A DNA stretch of 64,000 nucleotides, from NCBI GenBank assembly GCA_946807835.1, contig OX327710.1, positions 14,620,501 to 14,684,500 on the forward strand. The letters run 5' to 3'. Source of the DNA: Ailanthus altissimus. Lineage: Eukaryota > Streptophyta > Magnoliopsida > Sapindales > Simaroubaceae. Of this stretch, positions 22,680 through 34,084 are shown one piece after another. Below the pieces are notes generated by a model. The model saw only the letters and a list, made by a program, of their open reading frames with translations, ran no database searches and was not told the DNA's origin. A program made the position numbers and the translations under genes. The number at the start of each line of letters is the position of its first letter. Within the stretch, counting starts at the first letter, position 1.

Positions 22680-23490
22680 CCTTGTATCCTTTCACTCCTT
22701 CAGGATATCCTATGAATACCTCTTTAATAGCTCTAGGTTCCAACTTTCTCTCCTTAACATGTACAAAGGCAGAGCAACCAAATATTTTGTGGTGGTCATA
22801 CTTCGGAGGATCGCTAGACTATTTCTCTTATGGCGTCTTGAAGTCATTTGTTGAGGAGGGACTTCTATTAATCAAATAAGCTGTCGTTACTACAGTTTTT
22901 TCCCAAAATTCCTTGGACATCTTTGCATTGGTAACCATGCATCTAACCATTTCAAGTAGGGTCATATTTATCCTCTTAGCTACGTCATTCTGCTGTGGTA
23001 TTGATCTTACCATTCTATGCCTCTCAATTCAATGCTTGGCATAAAACCCATCAAACTTTTTATTGTAAAACTCGAAGCCATTGTCAATTCTCAAGCTTTT
23101 CACTCTTTTGCCAGTCTAATTCTCAATAAGTGCCTTTCAAGTCTTGAATACATCAAACACTTGATCTTTGCTTTTTAACACATAGACCCACAACTTCCTT
23201 GAATAGTCATCAATTAAACTGAAAAAATACCTGGCACCACCACGAGTAGTTATCTGAGCTGGTCCTTAAAGATCCGAGTGTATGTAGTCAAAAGTCCCTT
23301 TAGCCTTGTGCTCACCGGTACTGAACCTCACCCTATGTGCTTTCCCAAGCACACAATGCTCACAAAACTCTAAGGACTGGAATATATCCTCACTAAATGC
23401 CTTTTAACTAAATAACTCATTCAGGTTTCTCTCGCCTAGGTGTGCCAGTCTAAGATGCCACAACTTGATTTGCATATTCTCATAATCTAC
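22680..23490 (-). pseudogene. Copia A integrase
   Basis: In fragments: LAHLGERN then CEHCVLGKA (zinc-binding HHCC), YIHSDL followed by a stop in place of W, RIDNGFEF (usual TDNG), NDVAKRINMTLLEMVRCMV (usual NGVAERMNRTLLE) and a GYPEGVKGY segment. The glutamate expected in AERMN is lysine (AKRIN), so one member of the D-D-E triad is lost in addition to stops. Confidence 0.85.
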
Positions 23491-23510
23491 AGAGAATAAT
23501 GCAGAACCAC

Positions 23511-23865
23511 TCACGCTTCACCCTTAAGCATATAAACGCCTTTGTGCTTCTCTCTTCTCATCACCACCATAGAATTTTTCAACACTCTCAAAATTTCTTC
23601 GTCGATCCCGATGAAACACTCATTCTGGTCTAAAGTCCATAGTGAGATCAAATTCCTCTTGAGGTTAGGAATATAACTAACATTTGTCAACTCTTTCACT
23701 CGCCCATCATGCAGCCTTTGTTTAACACTACCAATTCTCATGATCTGATATGCAACATCATTACCCATTAACACCTTACCACCACTAATAGATTGGGAAT
23801 TCGAAAACTAAAATTTGTGAGGGCACATGTAAAACGTATAACTAGAATCAAGAACTCATTATTCA
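23511..23865 (-). pseudogene. Copia A protease and GAG-pre-integrase region
   Basis: VLDSSYTFYMCPH corresponds to the copia protease site VLDSGCTFHMCPH, with the catalytic Gly changed to Ser. It is followed by the GAG-pre-integrase block with GGKVLMGNDVAYQ, LHDGRVKELTNVSYIPNLKRNLISL, and a KGVYMLKG end. The last part is a clean 87-codon frame. Confidence 0.85.
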
Positions 23866-23959
23866 GAATTCTTACCATCAGTAGTGACAAGTGTCTCTGC
23901 GCTGTCATAGCTATCATCATAGGCAAGCACGCATCCGCCTTCTTCTTGTTTTGTACTCT

Positions 23960-24692
23960 ATTCTTAGGACAATCTTTTATGAAGTACCCATCTTTCTTAC
24001 AGCAATAACACTTCCTAGGAGTCCTAAACTTTGACTTTGAGCCTTCTTCCTTCCATCTCTAAATGAGGGCCTTTCTCTTATAGATAAACTTTCTGCATTT
24101 CCCTCGATCTGCTTCTGTAATAACTTTGAGTTTAATGATGATTTCATGTCGCTCATCGTTAAACTCTCTCTGCCGTAGAATAGTATATCAACAAAACTCT
24201 TATAACTTTTGGGAGTAAACTCAACAAGATAATTGCTTTATCTTCATCTTCTATCTTGATGTTGATAGACTCAAGATCAAGAATGATCTTATTAAAGGCG
24301 TCTATATGATCTTTCATTGGCGTCGCCTCTAACATGGATAGCTGATACAGCTTTTTCTTTATATGTAATCTGTTGGCCATCGATTTTCGCATATAAAGTG
24401 AGTCATGCTTCTTCCAAAGACCTATTTTCGCTGTCTCGCCTGCTACTTCCCTTAGTACTTCATCACTCAATGACAAAATGATTGTGCTATGAGCTCTTTC
24501 TTGAATATCTCTTCTTTCTACTTTGGCTTTAGATGACTCTAGCGTCTTCTCTTCATTACTAGATGGAGCTATAGTCTCCTCTAATGCCAAGCCTAGCCCT
24601 TGGCTCACCAACAACGCCTTTACCTTCTTTTTTCACAGATTGAAGTCATTCATACTGTTGAATTTCTCTACCTCATACTTGGGTGTGGCCAT
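23960..24692 (-). pseudogene. Copia A gag (UBN2-type) with zinc knuckle
   Basis: The start codon at 24692 opens MATPKYEVEKFN, like other copia gags. A stop replaces the conserved W about 20 codons in. A long frame (24614-24159) carries the UBN2-type region with SLSDEVLREV and KKLYQLSMLEATPMKDHI. At 23968-24011 a knuckle reads CYCCKKDGYFIKDC, with Tyr in place of the usual His. Product would be the capsid protein. Confidence 0.88.
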
Positions 24693-24710
24693 GTCTGCTT
24701 AGAAAACCAA

Positions 24711-24722
24711 GCTCTGATACCA
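24711..24722 (-). other. Primer-binding site of copia A
   Basis: The minus strand reads TGGTATCAGAGC three bases after the 5' LTR end (CTTCAACA), complementary to initiator Met-tRNA. Confidence 0.88.
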
Positions 24723-24725
24723 GTT

Positions 24726-25376
24726 TGTTGAAGCGGAAGCACACAAATAAGCAATATCACCCAAGCAATATATGCAGAACAAATTATTAAAGAACTAGAG
24801 AGAGAAAGAAGAAGAGGAACACACAAAAACTTACATGATGTTGGCAACTTGCTTACGTCCACGGTGGATCAAGATCACTCACATTTCTTATTGAATTACA
24901 AGGAACTCACAAAGTATGCATTTTACAAGAAAGATCACAAAGAACAACTCTTTCTTGCAACTTAGAAATTTTCTCTCACTAAGAATCACAAAAAAGATTT
25001 AATCACTAAGATTTAATCATTAAGATTTCTTGGATTATCACAAAGATGTGTTTACAAGTCAATTGCGAGCCTTTATATAGGCTTTAGGACGTCCTAGGTT
25101 TACCCTATGCATGTGGGAGTCATATTAGGGAGTCTTAAAGCAAATTAGAGACGAAATAAGGAAGTCTCAAATCGAGAAACTATTCTCGCGTTCAGCGCCG
25201 CTGCGCTTAGCGCCCATTGCCGCAGCGCCTACTCTTGGTCATCGCAGCGCTGGTGCCTGTCACACCTTTCTTCTTTTTTCGCCTCCTTTCGCATCTGTCT
25301 TCGATGCTCACACACCCTACGCACTTGATTTGATTTCCAAATTATATTCCGATAATTTTTAATCAATATTCTCACA
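24726..25376 (-). repeat. 5' LTR of copia A
   Basis: 651 bp, minus-strand start TGTGAGAATATTGA and end CTTCAACA. A GC-rich module (GCAGCGCTG / CAGCGCCGCTGCG type) lies at 25190-25260. It is homologous to the LTR at 49582-50320. Confidence 0.88.
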
Positions 25377-27523
25377 AAAATAATTTTAAAGGGAACGTAA
25401 TAAACCTTACCCCTCAATATATTCACGAGACTACACATAACTAAAGAAGACTCCATAATACAAGGCATGACTAAAGAAATAAAACTAATAAAATCTATAA
25501 TTCGGATATCCATTAGCATCATTTGAATCATGGAACAAATAACAGAATGAGCCTGAATCCACCATGTAAAGTCATCGTACATCAGACTCATATTAGCTAG
25601 AGTATCAGCAATACGATTTTTCTCCTAAAATGTGTGAAGAAATCAAAATTCCATCTTAGTTAAATAAACCTTATAGTTCATCCATCTAATATGCAGCAAC
25701 CAAAGAGAAAGAATCTTATTATTAGAAAACAGGTTAATAACTAATTGCGAATCACATTTCAAAATGAACTTTTTCCACCTGCTAAGAGCGCCCCAATGAC
25801 TTTTGCATAATAAGCAGTCTCCACTCTCAAAGGACAAGAGAAACCCCCAAGAAAGAGCCTGAAGAATCTCGAAAAACCACCCTACAAGTTGCTATCCCAA
25901 AATTACCCTTTGAGAGCCGATCTGTATTAACCTTAATCCATCCTAATAGTGGCAGATTCCAAAATAAAATGGCGATTTTGGAGCACGACCAATCCTGGGA
26001 TTAATACTCATATCATTCAAGATAGCTTTATTCTCTCCAAAAGCAACATAACCAAGACAGAAAACTAAAAAGTAGCGAATATGAGCTAATATATCTGATT
26101 TCAAATCAGATAATAAAACTCGACACTATTCAAACCGTAAACGAATACGAAATTTCCAAGTGGCATAGAATAGATAGCAACAAGATATAAACCACAAGTT
26201 ATAAAGCTGAGAGCTTATCCTTTTTGTTGTGATGAAATCCTAAATCTCCGAAATTGTTTCAACATTAGGAATTTGTACCCAAAATAAAGAACCAAACCAC
26301 TGCCAGGTATCTTTAATAGAAGGACAGGAGACGAATAGATGATTAGGAGTTTCTGAGTTTTGTAAACAAAAGAAGCAACTAGAAACTATACACAATCCTC
26401 GAGCTCGAAGAACTTCATCCGCCATATAAAGATGCTCACTTTAGGTAAGATAAAACAGCACCAAATAGAAGCAAGGGACTTATTCAAAGTTCTCTTAAAT
26501 GTAACGAAGTCATAGCTATCACTCAATGATAAATTTCTATCTCTGGTTGTAGTCGAAATGTCAATTGCCTTTGAAAGCGGAAGAGAAACCTTGTCTATCT
26601 GGTCTTGGAAGTTTGGGAATTCTCGAGAAAAAGTTTCTGGAATATTCCAAACACCATTATTGATAACATCCTGAAATCTAGTCGACAGATCGAGCAAATT
26701 TTGAAGCACCCCCTGGAAGAATCGGAGACTTTAACCATTTATCAAACCAAAAATACAGAAGCACCATCTTTAATGATCCATTTTGTGCCCTTAGAGAAAT
26801 CTGATAATCTGATTTATAACCCACCCAAATAGAGGAACGCTGGTAAGAATTCCTGATATCTCGAAAATTATATCATCTCCGAAGATATTGCGAACCTGAA
26901 GACTGTGATTGAAAAATATCCCCAACTGATTAAACCAATCAAGACGACGCAACCCAATCCCTCCTTCCTTCTTCGTAGCACAAAAATTATTCCAAGGAAT
27001 CAATGTCATTTTTCGATTCAGAGGGTCTCCTGAAAGAATAAATTTTCTATCCTAGCTATGCAAGCATTTTAAAAGAGAGATTGGCCATTTGTAAACTTTA
27101 AAACTATATAAAAGAATGCTCTGAAATATAGTGCGAACCAAATCAATTCTCCTAACCATTAACAAAATTTTACCCTTCCACCAACTAAGACGAGCACACG
27201 TCTTATCCGCTAAAATTTGAAGATGATTTACTCCACGAACAACCTTTGAAGATTGGGACACCCAGATACATAAAGGCAAAGATCCTTTAGAAAAGCCCAG
27301 AACACTAGGAATCTCCCTAACTCGATGAGCGACAGATTTCCCCGCAAAGAATTGGCTTTTATTTATGTTGACCTCCTGGCTAAAGGCTGAATGATAATCT
27401 CCTATTAAATCCATAAGATTCTGAAGGGTTTTGCGATCACCTCTACAAAATAGAAAGACATCGTCAGCATATAGAGTAAGCGGAGGAATTAAACAACCAT
27501 GAGGAGAAGCGAGAGGAGTTATA
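25377..27523 (-). mobile_element. LINE1, 3' part (RT C-terminus, zinc-binding, RNase H)
   Basis: This is the downstream half of a plant L1-type LINE whose upstream half lies at 32911-35583, separated by copia E. In minus-strand order: reverse transcriptase with YADD, a C-terminal thumb region, a zf-RVT domain and a plant-type RNase H. The 3' end has no visible poly(A) tail and directly meets the LTR of copia A, so the terminus may have been lost. Confidence 0.88.
25560..27523 (-). pseudogene. LINE1 ORF2, C-terminal half
   Basis: Near 27460 the frame reads LTLYADDVFLF, the intact non-LTR RT catalytic motif. Next come INKSQFF, GKSVAHRV, ARLSWWKGKILL and the RMTLIPWNNFC..KKEGGIGLR block. Around 26710-26300 comes the zf-RVT region (LPKVSIFIWRM, CFFCLQNSETPNHLFVSCPS). 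Near 25770-25560 an RNase H remnant has LKCDSQLVINLF and RIADTLANMS. Stops and frameshifts break it at several points (26425/26386, 26791). ORF2 would nick DNA and reverse transcribe the LINE RNA at the target. Confidence 0.88.
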
Positions 27524-27528
27524 AATAC
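27524..27528. repeat. Target site duplication of copia E, left copy (AATAC)
   Basis: AATAC just before the LTR start is repeated exactly at 32906-32910 after the other LTR. Both copies lie in LINE1 sequence. Confidence 0.85.
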
Positions 27529-28061
27529 CGTTGAAAATTGGTTTATATATAAATTGAGTTAATCTCGTACTAGTGAGAGATGATATGGGGTAATTTATTT
27601 AAGCTTATATAAGATAAGATATTTTTTGTTATTAAGTGTATTTTTAAAATAATTCTCTTTTTTCTCTTTATTTATAGAATTTTGTTATGAAGATCTCATA
27701 ATTTTAAAGATTTTACATTTAAATCTTTGAAAGTTGTAAGAATTTAATTTTTCATTTATTTTTTGGCATTTGTAGTAATATCTTATTATTTGATAATTAC
27801 AGTATTGGTCCTACTACTTGGGTATTTGTATTGTGGCTCAAAAACTTTGTAACTTCTTTTGAAGATAGTGGATTTGTTTTAGCGGCGCCTGAGGCCGTAG
27901 ATAACATTACCGAACCTCGTTAAACTTAGTATTCTTTTTTTTTTTTTGTATATTGTATTAGATAGTTGGTTGCCTCGTTGTGGTATTGTTAACATTATTG
28001 ATTGTCCGCATAACAATTGGTAATAGTGCTAATTATTGTTTGAATGCTTTTTGGCGCAACA
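27529..28061 (+). repeat. 5' LTR of copia E
   Basis: 533 bp; matches 32348-32905 along its length. The first TG has mutated to CG. It ends TTTTTGGCGCAACA, matching TTTTTAGCGCAACA in the other LTR. A TTATATAAGATAAG segment near 27605 could be the TATA region. Confidence 0.9.
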
Positions 28062-28063
28062 AG

Positions 28064-28075
28064 TAGTATCAGAGC
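28064..28075 (+). other. Primer-binding site of copia E
   Basis: TAGTATCAGAGC, one base from the initiator Met-tRNA consensus, two bases after the LTR. Confidence 0.85.
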
Positions 28076-28229
28076 CCCAGGTTTAGGACGGTGAGTGGCT
28101 ATTTTCTGTTGAGCACTTACTATTATTCTGGGTTAGTGAATTTTGGATTGCTAGTTATTGGATATAATTATTTGGTGGAGCTTGGTTATTTGTGATATTG
28201 TGTATCGAGCTCATTTGTGTGAGGTAGCT

Positions 28230-29030
28230 ATGGCATCATCATCATCTATATCGATGAAGACAGTGACAGTGTCTAGTGCAAAAATAGATGTGAAAAAATT
28301 TGATGATCGGAATAATTTTGACTTATGGCAGAGTGAGGTGTCGGATGGATTATGTCAGCAAGACTTGTATATAGTTCTGGAAGAAACAAAACCATAAGAT
28401 ATCAAGGAGACAGACTGGAACAGGCTTAATATAAAAGCTTGTAAGTTGATTCGTTCTTGTATGCGTAGAGAGCAAAAGTATTCGTTCATTAGAGAAAAGT
28501 CTGTCAATGCATTGTGGAAGGCCCTTGAGAACAAATATATGAAGAAAAGCAATGAGAATCGGCTGTATCTATTGAAGAGATTATTTCTTCTTTAGTTGAG
28601 ATAAGGTACGAGTATTAGTTCTCATATTGATGAATTTAATAAGTTAATTGCTAATTTACTGATTTATTAAATTCAAAGGAAACCTTCAAAGATGAAATAA
28701 AAGCTATATTATTGATTGGTTCTCTTTCGGATGAATTAGATCATTTATGTATTACTCTTATTCATGGAAATGATAAATTGTCATTTGAAAAAGTTTGTTC
28801 TTCTTTGACAAACTATGAAATCCACAGAAAGGATCAGAGAGAACATAGAGATGAGTCAATAAAAGCATTGATAGTAAGAGGGCGTAGCTAGAGTAGAAAA
28901 CTAGAAAAAAATGGAAAAATCTAAGTCGAGGGGTAGAGAAGGAAAAGATGAGTGTGCCTTTTGTTGGGAGAAATGGCATTAGAAGAAAGAATGTCCGAAG
29001 TTGAAAAAAAAAAGAAAAAGAAATGTCTAT
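28230..29030 (+). pseudogene. Copia E gag
   Basis: ATG at 28230 opens a Ser-rich start, then IDVKKFDDRNNFDLWQ (typical KFDG.N.F..W). Further on ALWKALENKYMKKS and LYLLKRLF are typical of UBN2-type copia gag. A CCHC knuckle near 28953-28992 reads CAFCWEKWH, a stop, KKEC. Stops at 28396, 28594 and later, plus a frame change, disrupt it. Confidence 0.85.
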
Positions 29031-29089
29031 TTCTAATACATGTATTGTTGAGAGCGTAAGCGATGATAGTGTGTCAGATTTTTGTTTAA

Positions 29090-29391
29090 GTAGTCATTCA
29101 TCCACGTCTCGTTCTGACAAATGGATTAAGAATTTGGATTGTACTTATCATATGTGTCCACATCGAGAATGGTTCTTTAATTTTGAAGAGCTTCATGCTG
29201 GAGTTGTGTATATGGGCAATAATGATAGTTGTTATACTACTAGGATAGGTTCAATCTGGTTGAAAAATGATGATGGATCAACTAGAGTTCTGACAGAAGT
29301 TCGGTATATACCGAAGTTGAGGAAGAATCTCATCTCTTTGGGAGCCTTGAAATCTAAATGTTGTACTGTATCTATACGAGATGGAATTTGA
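29090..29391 (+). pseudogene. Copia E protease region, catalytic site lost
   Basis: WIKNLDCTYHMCPHREWF aligns with the copia protease start W.LDSGCTYHMCP, but the two residues after the catalytic Asp (Ser-Gly) are missing in frame, destroying the D-S-G signature. It continues with GSTRVLTEVRYIPKLRKNLIS, the normal GAG-pre-integrase lead-in, before a frame break near 29390. Confidence 0.85.
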
Positions 29392-29519
29392 GATTCACTT
29401 TAGACGCTCTTGTGACATTGAAAGGCACTAGAAGGAATAACTTATATTACTATAATGGTAGTATAGTGATTGGATCAGTGGCCATGGTTTTCGATAATGA
29501 TACAGATTTAAAGATCACT

Positions 29520-30396
29520 AGATTATGACATATGTGGTTGGGGCATGCCGGTGAGAAATCCTTATTCAATTTAGTGAAAAGATGTTTATTGAAAGGTAAG
29601 AAGACTTGCAAGCTAGACTTTTGTGAGCATTGTGTTCTGGAAAAGCTGAAGAGAGTCAAGTTTGGCACCACTATTCATAATACTAAGGGTATTTTTGATT
29701 ATGTTTACTCATATATATGGGAATCTTCTCAGACTATATCTATGGGAGGTTTGCGCTACTATGTTATTTTTGTTGATGACTTTTCTAGAAGAACTTGGGT
29801 GTACATATTGAAATCTAAAGATGATGTACTTAGTGTTTTCCTTAAATGAAAAAAAGATGGTTGAGACACAAACAGGCAGGAAAATCAGGCATCTCAGAAC
29901 AAACTATGGTGGTGAGTATTGCAATGATCAGTTCTTGAAATTGTGTCAAGATGAGGGTATTGTACGTTATTTTACTGTGAGAGGTACATCGCAGTAGAAT
30001 GAGGTGGCAGAACACATGAACTGAATATTGCTAGAGAAAGTTCGATATATATTGTCCAATGCGGGATTAGGTAAAGAGTTTTGGGGTGAGGCTGTGATTT
30101 ATGCGTGTCATCTCATTAATCGTCTATTGTTAGCTGTTATTGGTGATAAAACTCCATTAGAGGTTTGGTCTAGAAAACTTATTTCTGATTATGATTCTTT
30201 ACATTTATTTGGTTCCACTGCATATTATCATGTGAAAGAATCAAAACTAGATTCCAAAGCCAAAAAAGCAATTTTCTTGGGATTTTTTTTAGAAATGAAA
30301 GGATATCGTCTTTGGTGTCCTAGTTTGAGGAAGATTGTATCCAGTAGAGATGTAACATTTGATGAGTCTTATATGTTGAAGAAATCAGACAACTAG
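29520..30396 (+). pseudogene. Copia E integrase, catalytic residues lost
   Basis: MWLGHAGEKSL and CEHCVLEKLKRVKF give the zinc-binding part. The first catalytic Asp (usual YSDVWGPS) is Tyr in YSYIWESS, and the second (TDNGGEY) is Asn in TNYGGEY. The third region keeps AEHMN followed by a stop. Downstream HLINRL, DSLHLFGSTAYYHV and AIFLGFFLEMKGYRLW are typical. It cannot have catalysed integration in its present form. Confidence 0.88.
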
Positions 30397-30599
30397 ACAA
30401 CAGTGAATAGTACTCCGCAACAGGTGAAGTGTACTCAGCAGCAGGTGGAGTTGAAAATAACTACATTGAACCCGATTAAATCTGTAGAGACAGATAATGG
30501 TACTCCTATGACATAGGTGATTTTGGGAGATGATGGAGAAGGTTCTACTCATGAACCTCAACAGCAACAAGAAATTATTGCAGTAAATAGACCAAGAAG

Positions 30600-31460
30600 T
30601 GAGATTCAGAGACCTGCTCGATTTGTTGATATGGTGTCCTATGCACTTCTAGTTGTAGATGATGATGTTCCTTCCACTTATAGAGAGGCAGTCAACTATT
30701 CTGAAGTTGATAATTGGAAGACAGCTATGGAGGAAGAGATGTAATCTCTTCAGAAGAATGAAACTTGGGAGCTATCTCAACTACCAAAGAGTAAGAAGGC
30801 AATTGGGTGCAAATGGGTATACACAAAGAAATATGGATTTCCTAACAAGAAAGATGTCCGCTACAAGGCATGGTTGATGGCTAAAGGCTATGCACAGAGG
30901 GAATGAATTGACTACAATGAGGTATTTTCTCTAATTGTGAAACATTCTTCCATTAGAATTTTACTGGTCTTAGTAGCTCAGTTAAATGGGGAACTAGTTC
31001 AACTCGATGTAAAAACTGAATTTTTACATAGTGACTTTGAAGAGAAAATCTATATGACTCAGCCATAGGGATTCAAAGTTGCTGGTAAGGAAAAATTAGT
31101 TTGTAAAATGAAAAGATCGCTTTATGGATTGAAACAATCACCAAGGCAGTGGTATAAGTGATTTGATCGATTTATGATGGGTCAAAGGTACACAAGAAGT
31201 AAATTTGATCATTATGTATATTTTCAGAGGTTACATGATGGTTCTTTCATTTATCTACTTTTATATGTCGATGACATATTGATAGCTTCAACGAATGTTG
31301 AAGAAATTAAAATTTTGAAGATTCAGTTGAACCGAGAGTTTGAGATGAAATATTTGGGCGAAGCTAGAAGGATATTAGGCATGGAGATTAGCAGGGACAG
31401 AGAAAAAGACAAAATTTGTTTAACTCGGAAGCAATATCTGAAGAAGGTATTATAGTGTTT
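30600..31460 (+). pseudogene. Copia E reverse transcriptase
   Basis: Blocks in order: YREAVNYSEVDNWKTAMEEEM, a stop, GCKWVYTKKYG, LVQLDVKTEFLHSDFEEKIYM, KRSLYGLKQSPRQWYK, a stop, and LLLYVDDILIASTNVEEI. The YVDD catalytic motif is intact. KYLGEARRILGMEI and LTRKQYLKKVL complete the palm and connection. At least four stops interrupt the domain. Confidence 0.9.
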
Positions 31461-31599
31461 TGGCATTTCAGAGGAGTCAAAACCTGTAAGTATTCTACTT
31501 GCTTCTCATATGAAGATCAATGCATCTTTATCTCCTAATTTAGATGAGGAACGAGAGTACATGTCTTGAGTTCTATATGCTAATGCAGTTGGTAGCCTG

Positions 31600-32240
31600 A
31601 TGTATGCTATGGTGTACGAGACCTGATATTTCACATGCAGTTGGAGTAGTGAGCAGATATATGTATAATCCTGGTAAAAGACATTGGCAAGCTATGAAAT
31701 GGATTCTAGGATATTTACTGAAGACCGTAGATGTTGATTTAGTCTTTAAGAAAGATGATACATGTGATCAATGTGTTGTCGTTATGTTGATTCTAATTAT
31801 ACTGGTGATTTGGATAAACATCGGTCAACAAGCTATTATATGTTTACTTTTACTAGAGCACCTGTCGGTTGGAAGTTTACTTTACAGTTTACAGTTTACA
31901 GTTGCTTTGTCTACTATAGAGGCAGAGTACATTGCAGTTACAGAGACTGTGAATGAAGCTATTTGGTTACAAGGATTGCTGGATGAGTTGAAAATTGGTT
32001 AAAAGAAGATTTATGTTTATTCTGATAGTCAAAATGCTATTCATTTAGCGAAGAATTCAGTATACCATGTTCGAATGAAGCATATTGATGTTCGGTATCA
32101 TTTTGTGCAGGAGATCATTAGTGAATGAAGAATCTTACTTTAGAAGTTGGGACTGCTGAGAATCCCACAGATATGTTGACTAAAGTGGTGACAACGATCA
32201 AGTTCAATCATTGTTTGGACTTAATCAATATAGTTCGAGT
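31600..32240 (+). pseudogene. Copia E RNase H
   Basis: RPDISHAVGVVSRYMYNPGK and HWQAMKWILGYL are in one frame, CRYVDSNYTGDLDKHRS in another, and ALSTIEAEYIAVTE, then YSDSQNAIHLAKNSVYHVRMKHID and NPTDMLTK in further frames. A short TTTACAG tandem expansion (about 31876-31900) sits between the last two parts and may account for one frameshift. Confidence 0.88.
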
Positions 32241-32335
32241 TTGATAGCATTATTGGACACAAAATTAGAGGTACAAATTTGGATAGAGAATGTTTTGAAA
32301 AAAATGAAACTTTTTGGAGGATTGGCATATTCGCC

Positions 32336-32347
32336 AAGGTGGAGATT
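32336..32347 (+). other. Polypurine tract of copia E
   Basis: AAGGTGGAGATT directly precedes the 3' LTR start TGTTGAAAATTAG; the same arrangement is common in plant copia elements. Confidence 0.8.
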
Positions 32348-32905
32348 TGTTGAAAATTAGATTATATGCCAATTGAGTCAATCCCACATTAGTGGGATAT
32401 GGTATAGAGTGGTTTGGTTAGGCCTATATAAGACAAGACTTTCCTTGATATTAAGTGTATATTTAGAATAATTCTCTTCTTTCCCTCTTTTTGTAAAATC
32501 TCTTTATAAGAACCTCATAATTTAAAGATTTTATATTTAAGCCCCTGAAAGTTATAAGAATTCAATTTTTTCCTTTATTTTGGATATTTGTAGTAATACC
32601 CTATTGTTTAGGTAATTATAGTATTGACCCTAATACTTGAGTATTTACAGTTTGACCCAATAGTTTGAAAATTTGTATTATGGCCGAAAAATTTTGTAAC
32701 TTCTCTTGAAGATAGTGAATTTTTTCTAGCGGTGCTCGAGGATGTAGGTAACATTACCGAACTTCATTAAACTTGGTATTTGTTTTTTTTGATATATTAT
32801 ATTGGATGATTAGTTACCTCATTATGGTATTATTAGCATTATTGATTGTCTGTATAACAATTGGTAATAGTGCTAATTGTTGTTTGAACGCTTTTTAGCG
32901 CAACA
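32348..32905 (+). repeat. 3' LTR of copia E
   Basis: 558 bp, TGTTGAAAATT to GCGCAACA, with intact terminal bases. TAGGCCTATATAAGAC near 32424 is a likely TATA region. It is followed by the AATAC target duplicate. Confidence 0.92.
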
Positions 32906-32910
32906 AATAC
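32906..32910. repeat. Target site duplication of copia E, right copy (AATAC)
   Basis: Exact repeat of 27524-27528. Confidence 0.85.
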
Positions 32911-33740
32911 AACGTCAAATAATTTATTGATTCCCCTGGATATAACATCTTCCACAAGGAAAAAAAAAAGTGGAGACAAAGGATCGCTTTGGCGAACACC
33001 TCTACTGCAACCAAAAAACCATGAGGAGAGCCGTTGATCATAATTGAGAGTCTGGCTGATTTTAGAATAATTGAACCCAGTTGACAAAGATCTCACTGAA
33101 GCCAAAATTAAGCACTTGAAGAAGAAATCTCCATTTTAAATGTCGAAGACTTTAGTAATATCTATCTTAAGCCCCACATTTCCACCGAAAGCTTTCCTAT
33201 CAAGCATATTGACTCTCTCATAAACAATAGATATGCAATTGCTATAACGAATAAAAAGCTTGTTGATCTTCTGAAACCAGATTAGGCATTAAATTAGCCA
33301 ACCTATCCGCAATAACTTTTGTTATGATCTTTGAGAAAAATAATTCGCCAGCGATAGGTCTGAATTAACTAATTTGATTAGTATCCTCAACTTTTGGAAT
33401 CAAAACAATGAAACTGGAATTTAAATTAGGAAGCATGAAACTTTGCTCAAAAAAATGTTGAACTCCAGCCACCACATCCTTTTTTACTATATCCTAGCAA
33501 TGATGAAAGAAGAGACCCGAATAACCATCAGGACCAAGAGAACTATTAGGATCCAAACTAAAGACCGCCAAACAGACCTCTTCAGTTGGAGGAATAGAGG
33601 TCAAAATTGCATTATCTTCATCCAAAACCAAATTAGGAATACACCCGCACATCTTCATAATATGATTTGTATCATCCTGTGTACCCTGATAAATATCTCT
33701 AAAGTAGTCTAAAATATGGCCAGATACTACATTCATTTCA
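32911..33740 (-). pseudogene. LINE1 reverse transcriptase, N-terminal half
   Basis: VCLAVFSLDPNSSLGPDGYSGLFFHHC matches the plant LINE pattern V..AVF.L...SAPGPDGF.G.FF..CW. Lower down, around 33100-32911, SSWFFGCSRGVRQSDPLSPLFFFL matches the conserved F....GVRQGDPLSPLLF (G to S in RQGD). Several frames are joined by stops. Continues at 27523 across copia E. Confidence 0.88.
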
Positions 33741-34084
33741 TCGGACCACTCCCCATCAATAAAGAGACCCGAAATTCGAGACCTCGCCTTGCGAGTTTTG
33801 ACGTGATTATAAAAGAATTTGGTACACTTATCTCCCTCCTTTAGCCATTTAACCTTTGCTTTGTCTTTCTAAAACATAGCTTGCATTTAGGAAAAATGAA
33901 GAACCTTTGCTTTGGCCTCTACTTTTGCATCGAACAAATCCTGTAAAATGTCTTTAGTGCTAATATTTTGAATCAGAGCTAGAGCCTCACGAGCTTTGGA
34001 TAACCTATCAAGCACATTACCAAACACATTCCAATTCTATTGGCGGTGATGGTTTTTAAGCAACTTTAACTTGCGGGCAACAAT

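Larger units (their letters stand above)
20038..25376 (-). mobile_element. Ty1/copia retrotransposon A, full length, decayed
   Basis: LTRs at 25376-24726 (5') and 20689-20038 (3') bound an interior with a primer-binding site, gag, protease, integrase, reverse transcriptase and RNase H in copia order on the minus strand. Stops and frameshifts occur in every domain. Bases outside the LTRs (GAAAC on the left, AAAAT on the right) do not match, so the target duplication is lost or a junction was rearranged. The right edge abuts the 3' end of LINE1. Element B (49582) has a homologous LTR and coding region and is the same family. Confidence 0.9.
27529..32905 (+). mobile_element. Ty1/copia retrotransposon E, full length, inserted in LINE1
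   Basis: LTRs at 27529-28061 and 32348-32905, a primer-binding site, gag, protease, integrase, reverse transcriptase, RNase H and polypurine tract are all present in copia order on the plus strand. AATAC duplicates flank it exactly, and LINE1 reading resumes on the far side, so the insertion is well defined. Stops and frameshifts throughout, plus loss of protease and integrase catalytic residues, make it dead. Its LTRs and coding region differ from element A, so it is another family, of the general TNT1-94-like type. Confidence 0.93.

Noticed and set aside
20038..25376. Copia A as an intact, mobile element
   Set aside because: Stops and frameshifts in gag, integrase and RT, an altered protease site, an integrase Glu-to-Lys change and missing target duplicates.
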